Positions 6,006-12,032 of a stretch of DNA of 12,032 nt are shown here, piece after piece. Source of the stretch: DATGYC01 sp035298385 (GTDB lineage Bacteria > Bacillota > Sulfobacillia > Symbiobacteriales > Symbiobacteriaceae); contig DATGYC010000125.1 in the NCBI GenBank assembly GCA_035298385.1, positions 1-12,032 on the forward strand. The letters run 5' to 3'. The notes under the pieces were generated by a model that did not search any database, was not told the origin of the DNA, and saw only the letters and a program-made list of their open reading frames with translations. The translations under genes and the position numbers were made by a program. The first letter of the stretch is position 1; every line of letters starts with the position of its first letter.

Positions 6006-7268
6006 TTAGTGCCGCCGAATTCGATCTAAGAGGAGGCCATCCGACTGCAGGTTCTCGCCGGTCACGAAGTGCGGCATATAGTGCGCCAGGTAGGCGCCGT
6101 ACCGACTCTCGGTCTGGAGCAGCAACTCGTCCACCGTGAAGACCCCGTTGGGCAGGGGATCGAGTAGCAGGCTTGCCAGTGCGCTGTAGACCCCACAGGC
6201 GACCTGGAAATAGGTGGCGCTCACCCCGAAGCGCTCATGGACCGCCTGGTTGGTCATGACGTTATACATAAAGGTCTCTTTGTCCGCATAGACGAGCAGT
6301 ACGCCAACGAGATCCCGCCCAGTGAGGTTGTCTCGGCTGGGATCCAGCACCTGCTTGGGCAACTGCCAGACTGCATCCAGATTAGCGAGATGCGCTTGGA
6401 TCAGGCGGGTCGTATGCTCATTGACCCGGTACAGAAACCCGCCCTCCATGTCGAAGAGGGTGCACAGGGAGAGGATCTCTTCGTGGGGCATCAGGCAGCC
6501 CTCGAACTCGATTGACCCCAGCCGGACCTGAAATCCCTGCGCGTAGACGGGATCACGGAGGAAGAGAGGGGTCCGGTGGCTCACAAACATGGGCAGACAA
6601 GTGATCGCCTCATCCAAGAAACAGTCTGGGGCCCAGGTCGTATAGATCGTCTTCGGATCAGCGGCGGCGGGATCGGCAAAGAACGTATCATCGTGTTCGA
6701 CCACGTAGAGGCCGAGGGGCGCCCGGTACGGCTCACGCTTCATCATCTCCAGCGCCATCCACTGGACGACACCAGGGTTCATGCCGGTACCAATGATCGC
6801 CGTGGTGTTGGTCAGTCCAACCCGGCCGGCCTCGAAGATCCGCACGCGCTCGATCAAAGAGAAGCCCTCGTAAAGCTCTTCATGATCATCGATCATCGTG
6901 TTCTCGAGCGCTGTGTCTAGATAGCGAACCCCCAGGTCGTTACAGACCTGCAGAATTCCGACGGTATCGCCCCACGAGAGATCGATCACGAGGGTCGTCC
7001 CGGTGTGTTGCAGGTGCTCCCGGAGCTTGTCGAGGTTTCGGAGGTTCAGCTGGTGGATGGAGAGTTGTTTGCGTCGCACGTGCGGGAGCAGGCCGGAGTA
7101 ATAGCTCATCGGCTTACGTTTCAGGTCGACCAGGTGAATCTGGGCCTGGTGGAGGATGGTATGGATCGGGTTCTGCTTGTCCTGTGCCGCTTCGTTTAGG
7201 ATGGTGAGGACGGCCCGGGCCACACCACCGGCGCTGCCCAGAACCGTCAAGACGGGAGTACTTGCCAA
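6006..7268 (-). CDS. Homospermidine-synthase-like / saccharopine dehydrogenase family oxidoreductase
   Basis: 420 residues from the chosen start. An N-terminal Rossmann strand and Gly-rich turn (VLTVLGSAGGVARAVL, 6-21) bind the dinucleotide. Family features follow: GVRYLDTALEN (113-123), GTGMNPGVVQWMALEMM (160-176), which matches the GANPGxVxxxxxxAL block of homospermidine synthase, and IYTTWAPDCFLDEA (208-221), corresponding to the NTWSxxGFxxE region. Homospermidine synthase joins aminobutyl groups from putrescine or spermidine using NAD+; this protein is somewhat shorter than the ~470-residue enzymes, so a related polyamine or opine-type reaction is possible. TTG 7268 was chosen because AAGAGGG is 8 bases upstream. 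The frame continues to a TTG at 7301, but that lies inside the predicted promoter and has no ribosome site. It is a monocistronic unit. Confidence 0.8.
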   Translation of the reverse strand: MASTPVLTVLGSAGGVARAVLTILNEAAQDKQNPIHTILHQAQIHLVDLKRKPMSYYSGLLPHVRRKQLSIHQLNLRNLDKLREHLQHTGTTLVIDLSWGDTVGILQVCNDLGVRYLDTALENTMIDDHEELYEGFSLIERVRIFEAGRVGLTNTTAIIGTGMNPGVVQWMALEMMKREPYRAPLGLYVVEHDDTFFADPAAADPKTIYTTWAPDCFLDEAITCLPMFVSHRTPLFLRDPVYAQGFQVRLGSIEFEGCLMPHEEILSLCTLFDMEGGFLYRVNEHTTRLIQAHLANLDAVWQLPKQVLDPSRDNLTGRDLVGVLLVYADKETFMYNVMTNQAVHERFGVSATYFQVACGVYSALASLLLDPLPNGVFTVDELLLQTESRYGAYLAHYMPHFVTGENLQSDGLLLDRIRRH

Positions 7269-7291
7269 TTGATCGTCCCTCTTTTGGAGTG

Positions 7292-7321
7292 ATACTACCA
7301 AGGTATGAATGGAAGGTTCAA
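7292..7321 (-). promoter_or_regulatory. Promoter of the homospermidine-synthase-like gene
   Basis: On the minus strand TTGAAC (7321-7316) is followed after 18 bases by TAGTAT (7297-7292); both hexamers match four of six consensus positions. The predicted start is near 7285, just before the ribosome site AAGAGGG, which supports the TTG at 7268 as the true start. Confidence 0.5.
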
Positions 7322-7354
7322 ATGGTGTACAACCACGGCTAGGGCGAGAACGAA

Positions 7355-7382
7355 AGGGGCGAGAGGTTATCCTCTCGCCCCT
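7355..7382 (-). terminator. Intrinsic terminator of the acetyltransferase-TetR-peptidase operon
   Basis: AGGGGCGAGAGG (7355-7366) and CCTCTCGCCCCT (7371-7382) form a perfect 12-bp stem with a TTAT loop. Read leftward, it comes 14 bases after the peptidase stop and is followed by TTCGTTCT, a partly T-rich tail. It also shields the downstream dehydrogenase promoter. Confidence 0.75.
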
Positions 7383-7396
7383 AGCTCTTTGCGGTT

Positions 7397-8602
7397 TTAG
7401 CGGCTCGCTGCCCAGGCGACTAGGTCTGAGGGCGTTACGTAGTCAACGAGCAGCTTGTGGAAGACCTGGTGTCGATCCGTGCCTTGCAGCAGCGGGGCCA
7501 TCAACTGCTTGCCGTAGGTGTAGGTGAAGATGTACGAGCCGTAGGAGCGCATAAACCCGATCGAACGCTGGGCGCGCTCGATGGGCAGTTGCTTGTAGCG
7601 GGCGATGTATGCGGCCACTTCGTCCGCGGGTCGGCCCTCGTCCAAGAGCAGGAAGGCGGCGTTGCCGTCCACGTGTGCGAGCAGGTCTAGGCCCGCCTGC
7701 ACCTGGGCGCCGTCGACGCCGTCATCGGTCATGCCCACCTGGGGGTAGAGTTGGCTCTGTACGAAGTGATCCAGCTCGCCGGGCGCAAAGATCTGTCCGG
7801 CAGCGCTGGTGGCGATCCCCTCGGCGATGACGCACTGCGGGGTGTTGTAGAGGAAGATGGTCAGGTCCAGGTGGCCGTGCTCGCGGTACCACGTGGCGTC
7901 CTTGAGGATCTTCTCCAGGTGATGACCGGGGTAGGCCTCGTGGGCGACCATCTCCACTAGGTAGTGGAGGTTCATCGGGACATCTTCGTTGATCTCGACC
8001 AGGGAGCGGCAGTCACCGAGGTACCAGTTGTAGCCACCCCAGGGCTTGTTGGCGACGATCTTGAGCTCGACGGACTCGTCCTCGGGGATCGACCAGATGG
8101 CAGCGGAGCGGCGGCGGACCTCCAGGAGGGTCTGCTGGGCCAGGGCGCCCAGGCGGTGGGCATGCTCCTTGGGCAACTCGCGGCGACTGCGGTAGGCGGC
8201 GAGTCGGTCAGCGAGGGCGCCGTCACCCGGCAGGGCATCGTCCAGGAGCCGCAGCCCCTCTTCGAAGCGGGACTCCGGTGTAACGGTGGGGGTGATGTCA
8301 TAGAAGGCCTGGGCCTCTTCGATCAGGGAGAAGCGCTCGCCGGCCAGCTTGCGGCACTGGAACTCCACCCCGTGGACCTGCTTGGCCAGGTAGTTCTGGC
8401 GGTCTGCAGCTAGGGGGAGGGCGCCCAGGCGGTCCTGCAGGGCGGCGGCAGCGCGGACTAGGTCCGCAGGAGCGGTGACGCCTTCGGCCTCGACCTCGGT
8501 CTTGAGCTCGGGCGGGCCGGAGTAGGCATCGACGTAACCAGGGAAGTGCTTCTCAATCCGAAAGCCCAGCCGAATATAGTCGCGTTCCCATGCAGCGATC
8601 AT
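7397..8602 (-). CDS. HEx4HH metallopeptidase-like protein (DUF885-like)
   Basis: 401 residues from ATG 8602. The centre carries EMVAHEAYPGHHLEKIL (217-233), with His221-Glu222 and Gly226-His227-His228, the HExxPGHH form seen in DUF885-type proteins rather than the standard HExxH of thermolysin-like enzymes. Glu261 in CVIAEGIA (257-264) is a good candidate for the third zinc ligand. The long N-terminal half is helical. No signal peptide is seen, so it should act in the cytoplasm, perhaps as a zinc carboxypeptidase or oligopeptidase; the substrate is unknown. The ATG overlaps the TGA of the TetR gene (ATGA, 4 bp), with AGGAG upstream inside the TetR coding region, so translation is coupled. It is the last gene of a three-gene operon and is terminated by the hairpin at 7355-7382. 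Confidence 0.8.
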   Translation of the reverse strand: MIAAWERDYIRLGFRIEKHFPGYVDAYSGPPELKTEVEAEGVTAPADLVRAAAALQDRLGALPLAADRQNYLAKQVHGVEFQCRKLAGERFSLIEEAQAFYDITPTVTPESRFEEGLRLLDDALPGDGALADRLAAYRSRRELPKEHAHRLGALAQQTLLEVRRRSAAIWSIPEDESVELKIVANKPWGGYNWYLGDCRSLVEINEDVPMNLHYLVEMVAHEAYPGHHLEKILKDATWYREHGHLDLTIFLYNTPQCVIAEGIATSAAGQIFAPGELDHFVQSQLYPQVGMTDDGVDGAQVQAGLDLLAHVDGNAAFLLLDEGRPADEVAAYIARYKQLPIERAQRSIGFMRSYGSYIFTYTYGKQLMAPLLQGTDRHQVFHKLLVDYVTPSDLVAWAASR

Positions 8603-9213
8603 GCAGGCTCTCCTCTCTCCAACCAGTGGCTGACGATCTGGGGGAGGAGCGCTGTCAGGGCGCCCAGTGGTGCGGGCAGCCCCCATTTGACGGCCTGCAG
8701 CACCATGCCGTCCCGGGCGGCCAGGATCAGCCCGGCAACCTCATCTGGGTTCGCCTCCGGCCGGAAGGATCCCTCTGCCTGGCCCCGGCGGATCACCTGT
8801 GCCAGGGACTCCCGGTACCGTGCGTAGCGCTCGGCCATGGCGCCCCGGACGGTGACGGCGAGGGCCGAGTAGTTCCATAGGTCCAGGATCGCGCGCTGCC
8901 GGCGGGCCGTCTCTGCCGTCTGGTCGGTCGTCTCGTAGGTGGCGAGAATGCGCCGCAACTGCTCGGCGGCGCGTTCGCCCGGCAACGGCTCAAAGTCGGC
9001 CAGTTGTTGATCCATATGGCGCTGGGCGACCTCCAGCAAGATCGCCTCCTTGCTGTCAAAGTAGGCGTAGAGCCCACCCTTGGTCAGCCCGGCCGCCTCA
9101 GCGATCGACTGCATGGTGGTCCACTCGTAGCCTAGGCTCTCCAGGCAGTCGACAGTGGCGTTTAGGATCGCCTCTTGCCGCTCCGTGCGCAACTCCGCCG
9201 AAATCTTGGGCAT
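8599..9213 (-). CDS. TetR/AcrR-family transcriptional regulator
   Basis: 204 residues. The N-terminal domain is clear: ERQEAILNATVDCLESLGYE (11-30), the helix-turn-helix TMQSIAEAAGLTKGGLYAYF (33-52) and DSKEAIL (53-59). The C-terminal half (about 65-204) is helical and should bind an unknown ligand and form the dimer. The ATG lies one base after the stop of the acetyltransferase gene, with its ribosome site (GGGAGGG) inside that gene, and its own stop overlaps the peptidase start. It is thus the middle gene of a tightly coupled operon. The long inverted repeat at 10052-10085 in the operon promoter is its likely operator, which would make the operon autoregulated and probably also control oligoendopeptidase F. 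It is not a close copy of the first TetR protein in this window. Confidence 0.93.
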   Translation of the reverse strand: MPKISAELRTERQEAILNATVDCLESLGYEWTTMQSIAEAAGLTKGGLYAYFDSKEAILLEVAQRHMDQQLADFEPLPGERAAEQLRRILATYETTDQTAETARRQRAILDLWNYSALAVTVRGAMAERYARYRESLAQVIRRGQAEGSFRPEANPDEVAGLILAARDGMVLQAVKWGLPAPLGALTALLPQIVSHWLERGEPA

Positions 9214-9214
9214 C

Positions 9215-10036
9215 TTAGCCCTCCCACTTCATATCGTACTGCGCCCTGACCTCGGCCAGCCCGGCGGCGGTAAGGGCCGCGTGGATCGGCCCGCCCTCTG
9301 GCTCGTTGACGGAGACCAGGCTCTTGCCGGGATGGCGGTGGGCGAGAGCGGAGACCAACTCCGTGGCGCTCTCGACGGACCCGGCAGCGGCGTCCATGAT
9401 GCGCAGACCGTCGCCTGCGGGCGCGTAGAGCAGGAAGGCGGTGGGCGCCTCGGCGGGGCCGGTGTAGAGGCCAGCAGCGGTCTCGGGTAGGGACTTGGTG
9501 AGCCAGCCGGGCTCGCGCTGCCAGACAGCGGGGCAGGTCTGGTGTAGTCGGGCGTGGTGCTCTAGCAGAGCGAGGGGAGAGGCCTCAGCAGCACGGCTCC
9601 CCGTGGCTTCCGGCAGGGTCCCCTGTAGGATCGAGAGGCGTCGGGTCACGCACAGGCCAGCCCGTTCGTAGACCTTGCGGGCCCAGTTCTCGACCAGCAC
9701 CTCAAGCTGCACAGAGGCCAGCCCCAGTTCTGCCTTGATCACAGCCAGATGGTCGGCAAAGAGCCCGTAGGAGATGCCGCGACCACGGGATGCGGGGGCG
9801 ATACCGAAGCCGCCGATCCAGCCCCGGCCTTCCCGCACGCCCAGCAGGGAGAAGCCGGCCAGCTCGTCGCCGTTCATCAGGACGACGGAGTGCTCGAGGT
9901 CAAAATCGCCGCAGTGAATCCAGTTCTGCATCATCGGCTCGGTGAAGGTTACTGGTGAAAAGTAATCGGTATAGCCCAGGTTCCAGAACTGGGTCAACTC
10001 CGCCAGCGTGAACTGGCTCGCCCGCCTCATCTGCAC
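9215..10036 (-). CDS. GNAT-family N-acetyltransferase, two-domain
   Basis: 273 residues. The N-terminal GNAT domain shows the acetyl-CoA signature GGFGIAPASRGRGISYGLF (75-93), with the pyrophosphate loop R84-G85-R86-G87, followed by the conserved LEVLVENWARKVYERAGL block (111-128), as in many amino-acid or peptide acetyltransferases. Residues about 150-273 look like a second, degenerate GNAT-type domain (strands TAFLLYAPAG, LRIMDAA, SLVSVNEP, helix GPIHAALTAAGL) without an acetyl-CoA loop. The acceptor is unknown. GTG 10036 or ATG 10030 can start it; AAGGTGG suits the GTG better. It is the first gene of the operon with TetR and the peptidase, transcribed from the divergent region at 10052-10107. 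Confidence 0.85.
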   Translation of the reverse strand: MQMRRASQFTLAELTQFWNLGYTDYFSPVTFTEPMMQNWIHCGDFDLEHSVVLMNGDELAGFSLLGVREGRGWIGGFGIAPASRGRGISYGLFADHLAVIKAELGLASVQLEVLVENWARKVYERAGLCVTRRLSILQGTLPEATGSRAAEASPLALLEHHARLHQTCPAVWQREPGWLTKSLPETAAGLYTGPAEAPTAFLLYAPAGDGLRIMDAAAGSVESATELVSALAHRHPGKSLVSVNEPEGGPIHAALTAAGLAEVRAQYDMKWEG

Positions 10037-10051
10037 AAAGACTCCACCTTC

Positions 10052-10085
10052 CTAAAATAAAAACGTCCGGTTGTTTTTATTTTAG
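10052..10085. promoter_or_regulatory. Long perfect inverted repeat: shared operator with embedded divergent -10 elements
   Basis: CTAAAATAAAAAC (10052-10064) and GTTTTTATTTTAG (10073-10085) are perfect 13-bp inverted repeats around the 8-base centre GTCCGGTT. The arms are almost pure A/T in a GC-rich neighbourhood. By symmetry each strand carries TAAAAT, a five-of-six match to the -10 consensus: at 10053-10058 for the rightward gene and 10084-10079 for the leftward operon. A dimeric repressor bound here would cover both promoters. The TetR protein of the leftward operon is the obvious candidate. Confidence 0.75.
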
Positions 10086-10107
10086 ACTAAAGAGAGTAAA
10101 ATGAGAA
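10079..10107 (-). promoter_or_regulatory. Promoter of the acetyltransferase-TetR-peptidase operon
   Basis: On the minus strand TTCTCA (10107-10102, four of six) is followed after 17 bases by TAAAAT (10084-10079, five of six). The predicted start is near 10072, within the centre of the inverted repeat. Confidence 0.55.
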
Positions 10108-10190
10108 GGGGTTTGCGCTTCTGTGCCCGAATCCAAGGACTTCCGGTCTTTTTCGGAGCGGATCCAATTAGCGAGAGGGGTTGCCCATCC
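10086..10190 (+). other. Leader of the oligoendopeptidase gene
   Basis: About 105 bases between the operator and the chosen pepF start. An in-frame ATG at 10101 would add 30 residues (MRRGLRFCARIQGLPVFF...). They do not resemble a PepF N-terminus or a signal peptide, and only a weak GAGAG lies upstream. I therefore treat it as untranslated leader. The -35 for the rightward TAAAAT is poor (TCTGCA at 10030-10035). Confidence 0.4.
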
Positions 10191-11984
10191 ATGCGACTGC
10201 AGCGTCATGAGGTTCCTGTGCAGGAGACCTGGAACCTGACCGATCTCTATCAGAACGATGCCGAGTGGGAGGGCGCCCGCCAGGCGCTCACGGCCCAGAT
10301 TCCCCAGGTGACGGCCTTCAAGGGGCGCCTGGGTGAGTCCGCAGCCACCCTGTTGGCGGCGATCTCTACCTACAATGGGCTGCTGGAGCAGCTCCTTCGC
10401 CTCCACACCTACGCCTACCTGAACACCGCGACGGACGGTAAGAACCCGGTCAACCAGGAGCGCAACGGCAAGGCGAACGGTCTGTACGCTGAGTTCGAGG
10501 CCGCGACCTCCTTTGTCCGCTCGGAGCTGCTGCTCCTGCCGGAGGGAACGGTGGAAGGGTGGCTCACCCAGAACGAAGGACTGGCTGTCTACGGCCCCTT
10601 CCTCCAGCGGCTCCTCGCCGACAAGCCTTACCTGCTCCACCCGGAGACGGAGGAGGCGCTTGCGGCGCTGGGCGAGGTGCTGGGGGCGCCCCACATGATC
10701 TATGAGCGGGCGAAGGCCTCAGACGTCACCTGCCAGCCGATCACCCTGCCGGATGGCACCCAGGTCGAGAACTCCCTCGTTCGCTATGATCAGACCTTGG
10801 AGACCTCGGCGGATGTGAACCTGCGCCGGGCGAGCTACCGTTCCTTCTCAGAGGGGCTCGGTGCCTTCAAGAACACCCTGGCCGCCACCTTTGCGACGGA
10901 GATCAAGAAGAACGTCGTCCTGGCCAAGCTGCGGGGCTTCTCCTCCGCCACGGCGATGCACCTGCACGAGCAGCAGGTCTCGGCGGAGTCCTACCACAAC
11001 ATCCTGGATATCATCGGGACGGAGTTGGCGCCTCACATGCGCCGCTACGCCGAGCTCCGCAAGCGGGTTCTGGGGCTGGACCACCTGCTCTACTGCGACC
11101 TAGAGGCGCCCCTTGATCCCGAGTTTGACCCCTCGATTGGCTGGGCCGAGGGTGCCAAGATCACGCTCGAGGCGCTATCGATCTACGGGCCGGAGTACTC
11201 TGCGATCATGCAGCGGGCCGTCGAGGAGCGCTGGGTGGACTTCAGCGACAACGTGGGTAAGCGGACGGGCGCCTTCTGTACGGCACCGTATGGCGATCAT
11301 CCGTACGTCTTCATGACCTGGACCAATCAGGCCCGAAACATGTTTACCCTGGCGCATGAACTCGGTCACGCCGGGCACATCCACCTGGCCACCCAGCACC
11401 AGAAGGTGGTCAACGCCATGCCGTCGATGTTCTTCATCGAGGTGCCCTCGACGCTCAACGAGCTACTCGTGGGCGACAAGCTGATCAGCGAGGCGACGGA
11501 CGCCCGGATGAAGCGTTGGGTGATCATGACGCTCCTGCGCTCCTACCACCACAACTTCATCCGCCACCTGCTGGAGGGCGAGCTGCTGCGCCGGATCTAC
11601 GCCTTGGCAGAGGCGGGGGAGTCGATCACGGAGGGTACGCTCTCGGCGACGAAGGGCGCCATCCTCGCCGAGTTCTGGGGCGACTCGCTGCAGCTGGATG
11701 AGTACGCGAAGCTAACCTGGATGCGGCAGCCGCACTACTACAGCGGCCTCTACCCGTACACCTACGCAGCGGGCCTGACGGCGGCGACGGCGGTGGCGCA
11801 GTCGTTCAAGACGGAGATGCAGCCGGCGATCGATCGGTGGCTGGAGGTCCTGAAGGCGGGCGGGACGAAGGCGCCGCTGGCGCTGATGCAGATGGCTGGG
11901 GTCGATCTAACGACCACGGCGCCCATCAAGCAGGCTGTCGCCTATGTGGGTAGCTTGGTCGACGAGTTGGAGCGACTCTTCTAA
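10191..11984 (+). CDS. pepF: Oligoendopeptidase F (M3 family zinc metallopeptidase)
   Basis: 597 residues, the normal size for bacterial PepF (about 600). It starts MRLQRHEVPVQETWNLTDLY, the typical opening. The zinc site is complete: HELGH at 389-393 within NMFTLAHELGHAGHIH, and the third ligand Glu417 in FFIEVPSTLNELL, 24 residues later, which is the M3-type spacing. Near the C-terminus HYYSGLYPYTYAAGL (about 520-534) is the conserved substrate-binding Tyr/Gly region. There is no signal peptide, so it is cytoplasmic and should cut short peptides (roughly 7-17 residues in known PepF). ATG 10191 was chosen for family alignment and GAGAGGGG about 10 bases upstream. It is divergent from an operon containing another metallopeptidase, a TetR regulator and an acetyltransferase, and probably shares its operator. 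It is followed by a strong hairpin. Confidence 0.95.
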   Translation: MRLQRHEVPVQETWNLTDLYQNDAEWEGARQALTAQIPQVTAFKGRLGESAATLLAAISTYNGLLEQLLRLHTYAYLNTATDGKNPVNQERNGKANGLYAEFEAATSFVRSELLLLPEGTVEGWLTQNEGLAVYGPFLQRLLADKPYLLHPETEEALAALGEVLGAPHMIYERAKASDVTCQPITLPDGTQVENSLVRYDQTLETSADVNLRRASYRSFSEGLGAFKNTLAATFATEIKKNVVLAKLRGFSSATAMHLHEQQVSAESYHNILDIIGTELAPHMRRYAELRKRVLGLDHLLYCDLEAPLDPEFDPSIGWAEGAKITLEALSIYGPEYSAIMQRAVEERWVDFSDNVGKRTGAFCTAPYGDHPYVFMTWTNQARNMFTLAHELGHAGHIHLATQHQKVVNAMPSMFFIEVPSTLNELLVGDKLISEATDARMKRWVIMTLLRSYHHNFIRHLLEGELLRRIYALAEAGESITEGTLSATKGAILAEFWGDSLQLDEYAKLTWMRQPHYYSGLYPYTYAAGLTAATAVAQSFKTEMQPAIDRWLEVLKAGGTKAPLALMQMAGVDLTTTAPIKQAVAYVGSLVDELERLF

Positions 11985-11992
11985 ACGAAAAA

Positions 11993-12025
11993 GGGGCTGG
12001 GGCGCTGGGGCGCCCCAGCCCCTTT
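11993..12025 (+). terminator. Intrinsic terminator after pepF
   Basis: GGGGCTGGGGCG (11993-12004) and CGCCCCAGCCCC (12011-12022) form a perfect 12-bp stem with loop CTGGGG, flanked by AAAAA before and TTT after. It begins 9 bases after the stop codon. Confidence 0.8.
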
Positions 12026-12032
12026 CGTCAAA

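Noticed and set aside
7964..8413. Plus-strand frame of 149 codons opposite the HEx4HH peptidase
   Set aside because: It is a shadow of the peptidase coding strand, with no start signal and no recognisable domains.
10101..10190. 30-residue N-terminal extension of oligoendopeptidase F
   Set aside because: It does not resemble PepF N-termini or a signal peptide and has a poor ribosome site. The family-like sequence begins at 10191.

Overview
The window is GC-rich DNA from a bacterium. Most start codons are preceded by strong AAGGAGG-like ribosome binding sites, and GTG and TTG starts occur. With the gene content (oligoendopeptidase F, NhaC-type antiporter, two TetR regulators, a homospermidine-synthase-like dehydrogenase), this suggests a high-GC Bacillota lineage of the Symbiobacterium type. 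That placement is inference from style; no phylogenetic marker is present.

Layout. (1) 1-558: the C-terminal end of a probable thioredoxin-fold (redoxin/TlpA/MauD-like) protein, then a short stretch that looks like a broken small gene, closed by a perfect hairpin. (2) 566-4468: a divergent cluster around the promoter region 2317-2438. Leftward runs a two-gene operon: a ~10-TM membrane protein followed by a small secreted, membrane-anchored protein whose predicted mature N-terminus is His. Rightward runs a TetR regulator followed 14 bp later by an NhaC-family antiporter. Two near-identical 14-bp palindromes (TGAACT-N2-AGTTCA) lie 52 bp apart, each placed on one of the two divergent promoters. 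The membrane protein carries two copies of an Asp-x3-His-x12/13-His motif; the first has the spacing of the PmoC copper site of particulate methane monooxygenase. I regard this cluster as the best candidate for an undescribed system (putative metal, perhaps copper, handling). (3) 4531-7321: a small secreted two-cysteine protein (leftward), an aldo/keto reductase with a structured upstream region (rightward), and a homospermidine-synthase-like dehydrogenase read leftward from a TTG start. (4) 7397-12025: a second divergent cluster. A leftward operon (GNAT acetyltransferase, TetR, HEx4HH metallopeptidase) with 1-nt gap and ATGA coupling faces oligoendopeptidase F. One perfect 13-bp inverted repeat, holding a TAAAAT -10-like hexamer on each strand, sits between them.

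How the genes work together: both TetR genes are next to their probable operators, so each half of the window looks like a self-regulated local regulon, one for membrane/ion/metal functions and one for peptide breakdown and acetylation. Hairpins close nearly every transcription unit. All functional calls are from reading the sequence; no database search was run.
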